DNA from: DAONLM01 sp035406685
GTDB lineage: Bacteria; Spirochaetota; GWE2-31-10; MWDO01
Assembly: GCA_035406685.1 (NCBI GenBank)
Contig: DAONLM010000133.1
Location: 1 to 8,401, forward strand
Length of the DNA stretch: 8,401 bases
Direction of reading: 5' to 3'
Of this stretch, positions 1-6,708 are shown one piece after another. The stretch's first letter is position 1. Each line of letters begins with the position of its first letter. The position numbers and the translations under genes were made by a program. The notes beneath the pieces were generated by a model, which worked only from the letters and a program-made list of their open reading frames with translations, made no database searches and was not told where the DNA came from.

Positions 1-66
1 CTATATATTAATCACAAAATTTTTAAGAAAATCCTTTACAAAATTTAAGAAAAAATTAAAAAATCT

Positions 67-185
67 TTGCCTAAAAATAAGATAGTGGGTAATAAATTGT
101 GTGTGAGAGAAACAAATTATTACATATAACACAACTCTCACAATAAAAATTATTAAAAAATTATGTATTATAAACAGTTAGGCAA
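67..185. repeat. Nested inverted repeats
   Basis: The outer arms are TTGCCTAA (67-74) and TTAGGCAA (178-185), a perfect 8-bp pair. Inside them lies a second perfect 8-bp pair, TGTGAGAG (102-109) and CTCTCACA (135-142), with a 25-nt loop. The two pairs are nearly concentric. This could be a small structured RNA, a degenerate mobile element or chance in AT-rich DNA; the G/C-containing arms are what set it apart from the background. No function is claimed. Confidence 0.35.
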
Positions 186-248
186 GAAATATTTTTTCTA
201 TTAATGATAAAAAAACTTTAATATTTATTTTTCTTTAAAATGCAAAAT

Positions 249-326
249 ATTCAGATATATGTCTTTTTTATAAAGAGTCCTGCCTTAATGGTTAAAGATA
301 TCCCCTGTATAACATTCAGATATCCC
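249..326. repeat. Short direct repeats around GATATCCC
   Basis: ATTCAGATAT occurs at 249-258 and 314-323. AGATATCCC occurs at 296-304 and 318-326, a spacing of 22 bp or two helical turns. The core GATATCCC also appears in the control region upstream of pstS, inside GGGATATCCC at 7986-7995. Same-face spacing could suit a DNA-binding protein, but the repeats are short and their purpose is unknown. Confidence 0.4.
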
Positions 327-360
327 ATTTTATTAAATCTAAATAAAATAACACCTATTT

Positions 361-603
361 TTAATCATTAGATTTCTTGGCATTCTTTTCGATATTTTTA
401 TTTATAGATTTAATAACATCTTTATAAAGTTCTTCGCCGCCAATAAGATAAAATTCTAATTTTTTTAAATTTTTTACTAACTTTTTAGAAAAATTGTTCT
501 CCTCTTTTTTGTCAAGCATATTTTTTATCTTTTTAGAAAAAGACTTCTCGATTTTTGCTATCTTTAAAATCTCTCTTTTTAATCTTTCTAAATTAATCTT
601 CAT
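361..603 (-). CDS. Small lysine-rich protein of unknown function, last gene of the Pho operon
   Basis: I do not recognise this 80-residue protein. It is likely a real gene: the ATG at 603 has a good Shine-Dalgarno site (AAGGAGA, 611-617) 7 nt upstream, and it starts only 18 bp after the phoR stop. Lysine makes up 21 of 80 residues, with 2 Arg against 12 acidic residues, giving a net charge near +11. Most of the chain looks helical (residues 1-52 and 57-77), possibly coiled-coil, with a short break LIGGEE at 53-58. There is no signal peptide, membrane segment or cysteine, so it should be cytoplasmic. By position it would be made together with PhoR. It could be a nucleic-acid-binding or polyphosphate-binding protein or a regulator of the PhoU/PhoR module, but these are guesses from charge and context alone. 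Confidence 0.7.
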   Translation of the reverse strand: MKINLERLKREILKIAKIEKSFSKKIKNMLDKKEENNFSKKLVKNLKKLEFYLIGGEELYKDVIKSINKNIEKNAKKSND

Positions 604-621
604 AAAAAAATCTCCTTCTTT

Positions 622-2352
622 TTAATATTCAGGTAAATAAATAATAAATTTTGTCCCTTTATTTTCCTTACTTTCAACATTAATTTTTCCTTTATGTAAA
701 TCAACTATACTTTTTACTATAGAAAGCCCCAGCCCTGTCCCCCCATTCTCCTTTGTTCTTGATTTATCAACAATATAAAATCTTTCAAATATATATGGCA
801 GATGCTCCTCTGGAATACCAATCCCTGTATCTTCAATAGAAATCTTTACCAATCTATCCTCGCTCTTATTTATAACAACCTCAATCTCACCTTTATTAGT
901 ATACTTTATTGAATTATCAATTAAATTTATAAACATTTGCTCGAGTTTATCCTCATCACCATTTAAAAATATTTCTTTTTCGATCTTTACTTTTAATTTT
1001 AACGACTTTTCATTTGCCTTTTTTTTGAATATGGGCAGAATATTTTCTATTATTTGCTCAAGATTTACCTTTTTAAACTCTAAATTTCTTTTTTCATCCA
1101 GTTGAGAAAGTTTTAAAAGATCCTGAACAATATTTATCAATCTCTTTGTCTGTTTCTGAATAATATTATAATATTTAATTCTCTCTTTATCCTTTTCTTC
1201 ATCAAGAAGAGTCTCTATGTATCCCATTATAGAAGTCAATGGCGTATTTAATTCATGACTTGCATTTGTTATAAACTCTTTTTTTATCTTTTCTAACTTT
1301 ATAGACTCTGTAATATCATAAAATACAATTATTGTCTTATCAATAGACTCTGTTTTACTTATGCTTACTATTAATTCAAGATCATAAATATTTATTGTTT
1401 TAATATGTTTACCATTATGCTCTAAAATATCCTCAAAATCCTTACTTCTGATTACTTCCCAATAGTATCTCCCCTCTGGATTATCATTTCTTACCATTTT
1501 CTTAAAACTTTTATTACAACTTAATATTATACCCTGACTATTCAATACTGATATCCCCTCTTTTATTGAGGATAAAATATTTTGAAGTTCCTCTTTTTCA
1601 TCGATAAGTTCCTTAAATATTTCTTTTAACTTTATCATCATATTATCAAAACTTTTTGCAAGTTGCTCTGATTCATAATCTGATCCAGCATCAAATTTTA
1701 TATCAAAATTTCCATTTACAACGTTTTTTGATAGATCATAAAGTATTTTAAATTTCTTTTTGAATCTATAATATATAACAAATATAAGTATAATAGATAC
1801 AAAAAAGATAAATAAAGAAAATATCACTATATTAAAAATATTTTTATTAACTATTATATCAATACTATCAAGAAAAATGCTTATTCTCAAAATCCCTACA
1901 TTAGTATTGTTATAAGTCAATTTTTCTGCTATATAAAGCATCTCTTTATTTAAGGTATTACTATGCCTTATAGAAATCCCCTTATTATTCTTTAATGCAT
2001 CTATTACCTCTGGTCTATTAATATGAGTATCCATAAACTCTGGATTTTCATAAGAGTCTGAAATAACCTTGCCATTTATGTCAATTAAAGTAACCCTAAT
2101 ATTCATATTTTTTGAGACATCTTTAAGATAACTATCGAGTTTTTGATAATTATTATTATACAATTCATTTGTAATATGATATTTAATAAGTTCTGTAAAA
2201 TTTTTTAAATCATTAATAGTAATATTTATATTATCTTTTCTCAATTTTGGCATATAAAAAAAGAATAGAGAAAGATAATAAATTAAAGTAATAATCACAA
2301 ACAAAAATAAAATAAAAATAATAAATGATTTAGATCTCAATTTTGTATCCAA
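622..2352 (-). CDS. phoR: Phosphate-regulon sensor histidine kinase PhoR
   Basis: Membrane histidine kinase that phosphorylates PhoB when phosphate is scarce. Domains in order: TM1 about 10-33; extracytoplasmic PhoR/Cache-like domain about 38-168, with the family pattern VTLIDINGKVISDS, then NRPEVIDAL and MLYIAEKL; TM2 about 171-195; HAMP about 196-248; PAS about 257-347; dimerisation/phosphoacceptor domain with H366 in SHELNTPL; ATPase domain with N box (N476, N480), G1 box DTGIGIP (508-514), F box (F522/F525) and G2 box GGTGLGL (537-543). All catalytic motifs are intact. Asn369 replaces the usual Arg or Lys of HELRTPL. The frame opens with TTG directly after TAA-GGG-GGG, so the gene overlaps phoB by 23 bp. 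A second TTG at codon 5 (2338-2340) lies at a better distance from the G-rich Shine-Dalgarno run (2353-2358). There is no ATG before TM1, so a TTG start is nearly forced. Confidence 0.95.
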   Translation of the reverse strand: MDTKLRSKSFIIFILFLFVIITLIYYLSLFFFYMPKLRKDNINITINDLKNFTELIKYHITNELYNNNYQKLDSYLKDVSKNMNIRVTLIDINGKVISDSYENPEFMDTHINRPEVIDALKNNKGISIRHSNTLNKEMLYIAEKLTYNNTNVGILRISIFLDSIDIIVNKNIFNIVIFSLFIFFVSIILIFVIYYRFKKKFKILYDLSKNVVNGNFDIKFDAGSDYESEQLAKSFDNMMIKLKEIFKELIDEKEELQNILSSIKEGISVLNSQGIILSCNKSFKKMVRNDNPEGRYYWEVIRSKDFEDILEHNGKHIKTINIYDLELIVSISKTESIDKTIIVFYDITESIKLEKIKKEFITNASHELNTPLTSIMGYIETLLDEEKDKERIKYYNIIQKQTKRLINIVQDLLKLSQLDEKRNLEFKKVNLEQIIENILPIFKKKANEKSLKLKVKIEKEIFLNGDEDKLEQMFINLIDNSIKYTNKGEIEVVINKSEDRLVKISIEDTGIGIPEEHLPYIFERFYIVDKSRTKENGGTGLGLSIVKSIVDLHKGKINVESKENKGTKFIIYLPEY

Positions 2353-3031
2353 CCCCCCTTATATTTTTAATAATAGTTCCATATTTGCCCAATTTTTCTC
2401 TTAAATTTTTTATATGAACATCAATTGTCCTATCATAAATAAATTTCTCATTTCCATATAACAAATCGAGTATCTTCTCTCTGGAAAACACCCATCCAAT
2501 CTTTTCTGCCATAATCTGCAACAATTTAAATTCAGTCAATGTCAACTCTATCTCATCCCCTTCAACCGTATATATCTTATACTTTTTCAAGTCTATTGTA
2601 AAATATCCCGGCACCTCAATAATCTCTTTTTTTTCTTCTTCTTCACTCTTTTTTACTCTTCTTAGTATTGCCTTAACTCTTGCAAGTAGCTCCTTTACAG
2701 AAAATGGCTTTGTAACATAATCATCAGCGCCTATCTCAAGTCCTATACATTTATCAGTTTCATCCTGTTTTGCGGTAAGCATAATAATTGGGATATCTTT
2801 TGTTTCAAAATTGTTCTTTAATACCTTGCACACCTCAAATCCATCAATATCAGGTAACATTAAATCAAGAATAATCAAAGATGGCTTTTTTTTATATTTA
2901 CCCTGCATATAACTTAAAAGATCTTTAGCCTTATAAAATTCAATAGTGGTATAAGAGGCTTTTTTTAAGTGAATAGAAATTAGATCTACTATCTCTTTTT
3001 CATCGTCTAAAATTGCTATAAGATCCTTCAT
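2330..3031 (-). CDS. phoB: Phosphate-regulon response regulator PhoB (PhoP), OmpR family
   Basis: Two-domain transcription factor of 233 residues, the usual length. The receiver domain (about 3-122) has the acidic pair D9/D10, phosphoacceptor D56 in LIILDLMLPDIDG, T86 and K108 (TKPF). A charged linker (KKSEEEEKKE, about 127-136) leads to the OmpR-type winged helix (about 138-233), with recognition helix RTIDVHIKNLREKLG (201-215) and the wing motif RGVGYK (225-230). When phosphorylated by PhoR it should bind tandem 11-bp sites, which fits the four TTAACA-type repeats upstream of pstS. The ATG at 3031 follows a GAGGAG Shine-Dalgarno sequence. It lies 32 bp after phoU, across a perfect inverted repeat, and its 3' end overlaps the phoR start. 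Gram-positive annotation would call it PhoP. Confidence 0.95.
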   Translation of the reverse strand: MKDLIAILDDEKEIVDLISIHLKKASYTTIEFYKAKDLLSYMQGKYKKKPSLIILDLMLPDIDGFEVCKVLKNNFETKDIPIIMLTAKQDETDKCIGLEIGADDYVTKPFSVKELLARVKAILRRVKKSEEEEKKEIIEVPGYFTIDLKKYKIYTVEGDEIELTLTEFKLLQIMAEKIGWVFSREKILDLLYGNEKFIYDRTIDVHIKNLREKLGKYGTIIKNIRGVGYKIEI

Positions 3032-3043
3032 ATCTCTCCTCTA

Positions 3044-3067
3044 ATAACTTTTTTCTAAAAAAGTTAT
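3044..3067. repeat. Perfect 11-bp inverted repeat between phoU and phoB
   Basis: ATAACTTTTTT (3044-3054), loop CT, AAAAAAGTTAT (3057-3067). It overlaps the phoU stop codon and ends just before the phoB Shine-Dalgarno sequence. In the mRNA it would form an all-A/U stem except for one G-C pair. It lacks a following U-tract on the minus strand, so it is more likely an mRNA processing, stability or translation-coupling element than a strong terminator. Confidence 0.6.
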
Positions 3068-3726
3068 ACTTCATTTTCTTGATAATGATGTTTGATTATT
3101 CTACCTTTTTTAATATACACAGTCTCTTCTGCAATGTTTGTGCATAAATCTGCTATTCTTTCTAAATTATTTGCAATTCTTAATATATGCAATCCCCTTT
3201 CAATTGTTCTTGGGTCATCATACATATATGTAACAACCTCCCTTAATATCTGATCTCTGTATGTATCAACAATCATATCCCTTTCACATACAAAAAGGGC
3301 AAGTTCTTCATTTTCATTTATAAAGGAATTAATACTATCATTAAACATCTTAATTGTCTCTCCTGCTATTTTGGGAATATCATTATACGGCTTGATCCTC
3401 TGTTTTGTAATCAAATATAGACTACTTTCAGATATATTTACAGCACAATCCCCAATTCTTTCAAGATCAATGTTCATCTTTGATATCATCATAATTGTCC
3501 TTAAATCTTTTGCCTCTGGCTGAAATAGAGCAATAGAAGAAATACACTTCTCATCAATGCTTATCTCCATTTCATTGACTTTCTTTTCATCAATTTCTAA
3601 CACCTCTTTTAACAAAGCTTCATTATAATCAGACAATCCTTTTATTGATTTATTAATCATTGCTTCTATTGTATTTGCCTGAGAAATAATCATCTTTTTT
3701 AATTCAACTATCTTTGCATTTAACAT
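3064..3726 (-). CDS. phoU: Phosphate transport system regulator PhoU
   Basis: Cytoplasmic all-helical regulator that connects the Pst transporter with PhoR and holds the Pho response off when phosphate is plentiful. The 220-residue length is normal for a protein with two PhoU repeats. Each three-helix repeat carries the metal-binding E-R-x-x-D signature: LERIGDCAVNI (E89, D93) in the first and LERIADLCTNI (E189, D193) in the second. The pattern FQPEAKDLR (68-76) is also typical. The ATG at 3726 is preceded by a G-rich Shine-Dalgarno (GGGGG, 3731-3735) 4 nt away. The gene begins 11 bp after pstB and lies in the classical pstSCAB-phoU order, which supports its role at the transporter. Confidence 0.95.
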   Translation of the reverse strand: MLNAKIVELKKMIISQANTIEAMINKSIKGLSDYNEALLKEVLEIDEKKVNEMEISIDEKCISSIALFQPEAKDLRTIMMISKMNIDLERIGDCAVNISESSLYLITKQRIKPYNDIPKIAGETIKMFNDSINSFINENEELALFVCERDMIVDTYRDQILREVVTYMYDDPRTIERGLHILRIANNLERIADLCTNIAEETVYIKKGRIIKHHYQENEV

Positions 3727-3737
3727 ATAACCCCCAA

Positions 3738-4496
3738 TTAACCAAATTTTCCAGTTAAAAATCTCTCTGTCTGTTCATTCTCTGGAGAGGTAAAAACCTT
3801 TTCAGTTGGACCAAATTCTATAAGATCTCCAAGATACATAAATAAAGTATAATCCGAAATTCTACCAGCCTGTGAAAGATTATGTGTTACAATTATTATT
3901 GTAACATTCTTTTTTAATTCTATCAACAATTCTTCTATATGTAAGGTAGAAATTGGATCCAATGCAGAAGTTGGTTCATCAAGAAGTAATACCTCTGGAT
4001 TCATTGCGAGTGCTCTTGCAATACAAAGCCTCTGCTGTTGACCTCCGGATAAGAATGTCCCTTTTTTATGTAAATCATTATTTACCTCAGTCCATAAATT
4101 TGCCATTTTTAAAGATCTTTCAACAATATCATCAAATTCTGATTTTTTCTTTTTAATGCCATTTAGCTTATAGCCAGCGATAACATTATCATATATACTC
4201 ATAGTAGGAAATGGATTTGGCCTCTGAAAAACCATTCCTATCTTTCTTCTTACCTCAATTGGATTCTTTTTTAAAATATTTTCAGAATGTAGATAGATAT
4301 CCCCATCTATTCTCACAGTTGGCACAAGTTCATGAATTCTATTAAGGCATCTAAGAAGTGTTGTCTTACCACATCCAGATGGCCCCATTATTGAAGTAAT
4401 TTTATTCTTATAAAAATTTACATTTATGTTTCTTATTGCCAGTTTTTCGCCATAATAGACATTAAGATTTTCAGTTCTTAAAATTGAATCTTCCAT
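3738..4496 (-). CDS. pstB: Phosphate ABC transporter ATP-binding protein PstB
   Basis: ATPase that powers phosphate import through PstC and PstA on the inner face of the membrane. Numbering from my chosen start, it has Walker A GPSGCGKT (38-45), the PstB-typical MVFQRPNPFPTMS with Q-loop Q91, signature LSGGQQQR (149-156), Walker B LLLDEP with catalytic E174, D-loop SALD (177-180) and switch H205. Length is 252, normal for PstB. The frame stays open upstream to an ATG at 4568, which would add 24 residues and overlap pstA by 91 bp. The ATG at 4494-4496 is preferred: it begins MEDSILRTENLNVYYG, where the family homology starts, and has GGTGG 7 nt upstream. This start overlaps the end of pstA by 19 bp, suggesting translational coupling. 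Confidence 0.96.
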   Translation of the reverse strand: MEDSILRTENLNVYYGEKLAIRNINVNFYKNKITSIMGPSGCGKTTLLRCLNRIHELVPTVRIDGDIYLHSENILKKNPIEVRRKIGMVFQRPNPFPTMSIYDNVIAGYKLNGIKKKKSEFDDIVERSLKMANLWTEVNNDLHKKGTFLSGGQQQRLCIARALAMNPEVLLLDEPTSALDPISTLHIEELLIELKKNVTIIIVTHNLSQAGRISDYTLFMYLGDLIEFGPTEKVFTSPENEQTERFLTGKFG

Positions 4497-5323
4497 TTCT
4501 TTACCACCATTTTTGTAATAATATTTATAATTAAAATAATAGAAATCAATACAAAAGATGCCCCCCATGCTGCATTTAAGGATTCTGGAGTGCCGTATTC
4601 CCAGCTTTTATATATTAAATAAGGGATACTATTCATTGACTTAAATATATTTGTATTAAAATTCATATTTCCAAATGCTGTGAGTAACAATGGTGCAGTC
4701 TCTCCAAAAATTCTTGCTATGCCAAGTAAAATTCCGGTAACAATGCCACTTAATCCAGCAGGAAGTATTACTTTAATAATAGTCTTATAATATGGAACTC
4801 CAAGTGCTATTGCTGCCTCTTTAAAACTATGAGGTATCAATTTTATTGTCTCTTCGGTAGATTTTGTTACAACCGGGATCATCATTATAGCAAGTGCTAT
4901 ACTTCCAGATAGGCCAGAAAATTTTAAAGGGGTTTTAAATGTCCATAGATAGACAATAAGACCAAGTATTATAGATGGAACCCCCTGAAGTATTTCAATA
5001 CACCATTGAACAAAAAAAGTAACCTTTGATTTTGGATTTTCAGCAAGATAGAGACCTATACATATCCCCATAGGCACAGAAAATATCGTAGAAAATAAAA
5101 TAAGTATAAAAGAACCAATTATATCTCTTAAAATTCCACCCCCTTTTATACCCGGGATTATCTTTTCTGCAAAAAGAAACTCAAAATTTATCATTGCAAT
5201 CCCTTTCTGGATTATAATAAAAACAATTAAAAAGAGAGGAACTATCAACAATATAGAAAAGATAAATATAACACCTTCAAATATTCTATTCTTTAATAAT
5301 CTAATCTCTATATTTTTATCCAT
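4478..5323 (-). CDS. pstA: Phosphate ABC transporter permease PstA
   Basis: Integral membrane permease of 281 residues, typical for PstA; with PstC it forms the phosphate channel. Hydrophobic segments lie at about 17-40, 67-93, 110-128, 138-152, 190-205 and 255-272. The cytoplasmic EAA loop that docks PstB is present at 169-188 (EAA, G175, then ILP). GVPSIILGL (114-122) and ARIFGETAPLL (203-213) are strong PstA signatures. The ATG at 5323 lies 4 bp after the pstC stop, and its Shine-Dalgarno AAGGGA (5331-5336) sits inside the last codons of pstC. The end overlaps pstB, so translation of the transporter genes is probably coupled. Confidence 0.96.
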   Translation of the reverse strand: MDKNIEIRLLKNRIFEGVIFIFSILLIVPLFLIVFIIIQKGIAMINFEFLFAEKIIPGIKGGGILRDIIGSFILILFSTIFSVPMGICIGLYLAENPKSKVTFFVQWCIEILQGVPSIILGLIVYLWTFKTPLKFSGLSGSIALAIMMIPVVTKSTEETIKLIPHSFKEAAIALGVPYYKTIIKVILPAGLSGIVTGILLGIARIFGETAPLLLTAFGNMNFNTNIFKSMNSIPYLIYKSWEYGTPESLNAAWGASFVLISIILIINIITKMVVKKWKIQF

Positions 5324-5327
5324 ATGT

Positions 5328-6638
5328 TTATCCCTTTACACTCATCTTTTTAATTATATATTTACCTATAAAATTGACCAATGAAGTAATCAACATAAGT
5401 ATAAAACCAAGTTCAATCAATGTTGCAAGTTGAATATTATTCGCCTCCCCAAAATTATTTGCAATAACGCTTGCAATTGTATTTCCTGGGCTAAATACAA
5501 ATAGAGGCAATTTATTTGCATTTCCAATAAGCATTGTAACAGCCATTGTCTCGCCCAATGCTCTTCCAAGCGATAGGACAATTCCAGCAAATATTCCAGA
5601 AAATGAGTAAGGTAAAATGATCTTTGTTATAACATCAAATTTTGTCCCACCAAGAGCATATCCAGCCTCGCATAGATCCTGAGGAACAAGTTCTATTATC
5701 TCTCTTCCTATTGATGCAGTATAAGGTATAATCATTATTGCAAGAACAATAGAGGATGTCAAAATCCCAACACCCTTATTGTTTTCAAAAAATAGGGAGT
5801 TTGCTGGAATATTTAACATATGTCCCACTCCATTAATACCCTGCCTCATTAGTGGAACTAAAAAAAGAAATCCCCATAATCCATATATAACAGAAGGAAT
5901 CCCTGCAAGTAACTCAGTAGTGCTCTTTATAAAGTTTGAAAAAAATCCTTTTTTAAGATATACACCAAGTAGTATAGCAATTGATAGAGAGAATGGAAGA
6001 GATATAATTAATGCAAGAAATGAGCTATAAATTGTCCCGACAATAAAAGGCAATGCGCCAAAATTGTTATTTATTGGATCCCAGACACTATTCCAAAAAA
6101 AGGATAAACCAAACTTTTTAAATGCTGGAATAGAAGAGATAAAAAGAGTTATAAGCATTACAACAATTAATACTATTAAAAATATACCGGATGCAAGTAA
6201 AATTTTACTGAATATAATATCTTTAATCTTATCAGTTAGTTTTGATATTATAATCAGAAAAATCTCTACTATCAAGATAAAGATAAAATATAAATAAGAG
6301 ATAAAATAAAAAGATATATAATTTAAAGAAAAAATTGCTTTTTTTAAGTCCTTAATATCAGACTCTGATAGATCATTTCTTAAAATAAAATTGTTATATA
6401 GTTCTTCATAACTATCCTCTAATATATCTTTATTTTCATAGTTAAGTTTCTTATAGATTTTATCAAACTCATTTTTGGAAATCTTTTTTGGAATATCTTT
6501 ATAAATTACAAAAGGAATTTTATACTCATAAATTATATTTGAACCAGTAAAAAGCAATAATATAGTTACGAATAGAAAAACAAAAGATCCTCTTTTTAAA
6601 AAATCTTTTAAATATCCATTATTCAGAATTTTTTTCAT
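5328..6638 (-). CDS. pstC: Phosphate ABC transporter permease PstC with N-terminal extension
   Basis: Second permease subunit of the Pst importer. The canonical PstC part starts near residue 137 and has six hydrophobic segments. Family landmarks are the stretch FWNSVWDP (181-188), LAGIPSVIYGLWG (244-256), the EAA loop EAGYALG followed by ILP (324-343) and GRALGETMAVTMLIG (358-372). At 436 residues it is about 120-140 longer than a typical PstC. The extra N-terminus has a hydrophobic helix (about 17-33), a charged hydrophilic stretch (about 38-104) and a second helix (about 105-131), so the stretch is probably outside the membrane. The ATG at 6638 has AAGGGG (6651-6656) 12 nt upstream, a long spacing, and no in-frame alternative lies between. 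It follows the pstS terminator by 27 bp. Confidence 0.94.
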   Translation of the reverse strand: MKKILNNGYLKDFLKRGSFVFLFVTILLLFTGSNIIYEYKIPFVIYKDIPKKISKNEFDKIYKKLNYENKDILEDSYEELYNNFILRNDLSESDIKDLKKAIFSLNYISFYFISYLYFIFILIVEIFLIIISKLTDKIKDIIFSKILLASGIFLIVLIVVMLITLFISSIPAFKKFGLSFFWNSVWDPINNNFGALPFIVGTIYSSFLALIISLPFSLSIAILLGVYLKKGFFSNFIKSTTELLAGIPSVIYGLWGFLFLVPLMRQGINGVGHMLNIPANSLFFENNKGVGILTSSIVLAIMIIPYTASIGREIIELVPQDLCEAGYALGGTKFDVITKIILPYSFSGIFAGIVLSLGRALGETMAVTMLIGNANKLPLFVFSPGNTIASVIANNFGEANNIQLATLIELGFILMLITSLVNFIGKYIIKKMSVKG

Positions 6639-6665
6639 CTTTTTACAAAACCCCTTTTATATTTT

Positions 6666-6697
6666 AAAAAAATCCACTGGCTTTAAAAAGCCAGTGG
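6666..6697 (-). terminator. Intrinsic terminator or attenuator between pstS and pstC
   Basis: A perfect inverted repeat, CCACTGGCTT/AAGCCAGTGG (6674-6697, 10-bp stem and 4-nt loop), is followed on the minus strand by A and seven T (6666-6672). It starts 11 bp after the pstS stop and lies before pstC. This is the strongest terminator in the window. Partial read-through would make PstS in excess over the membrane complex, as known for many binding-protein-dependent importers. Confidence 0.9.
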
Positions 6698-6708
6698 AAG
6701 TAAATATA

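Larger units (their letters stand above)
1..360. other. Non-coding region downstream of the Pho operon
   Basis: No gene is supported here on either strand. The sequence is extremely AT-rich with many stop codons. It contains nested short inverted repeats at 67-185, a direct repeat ATTCAGATAT (249-258 and 314-323), and AGATATCCC twice, 22 bp apart (296-304 and 318-326). A near-repeat of CAAAATTT..AAGAAAA lies at about 15-55. No convincing intrinsic terminator follows the last operon gene. The best candidate is a weak TCTTT/AAAGA stem near 261-275, so transcription may continue to the left or end by a Rho-dependent mechanism. Confidence 0.6.

Noticed and set aside
23..61. Possible second Pho box on the plus strand (TTAAGA, TTTACA, TTAAGA, TTAAAA)
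   Set aside because: Spacing is uneven (12, 10, 11 bp), the matches are poor, and there is no plus-strand gene to the right for it to control.
1..360. CRISPR array or tRNA in the left spacer
   Set aside because: There are no regularly spaced repeats of CRISPR length and no cloverleaf-like sequence.
3953..4156. Plus-strand open frame opposite pstB
   Set aside because: It is antisense to conserved PstB motifs, has no ribosome site and looks like a shadow of the real gene.
4497..4568. Upstream ATG extending pstB by 24 residues
   Set aside because: It would overlap pstA by 91 bp, the added residues (rich in Tyr, Phe, Asn) do not fit the PstB family, and the ATG at 4494-4496 has a ribosome site and starts where homology begins.
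5779..6297. Two plus-strand open frames opposite pstC
   Set aside because: Both are antisense to conserved permease sequence, with no recognisable domain or ribosome site.
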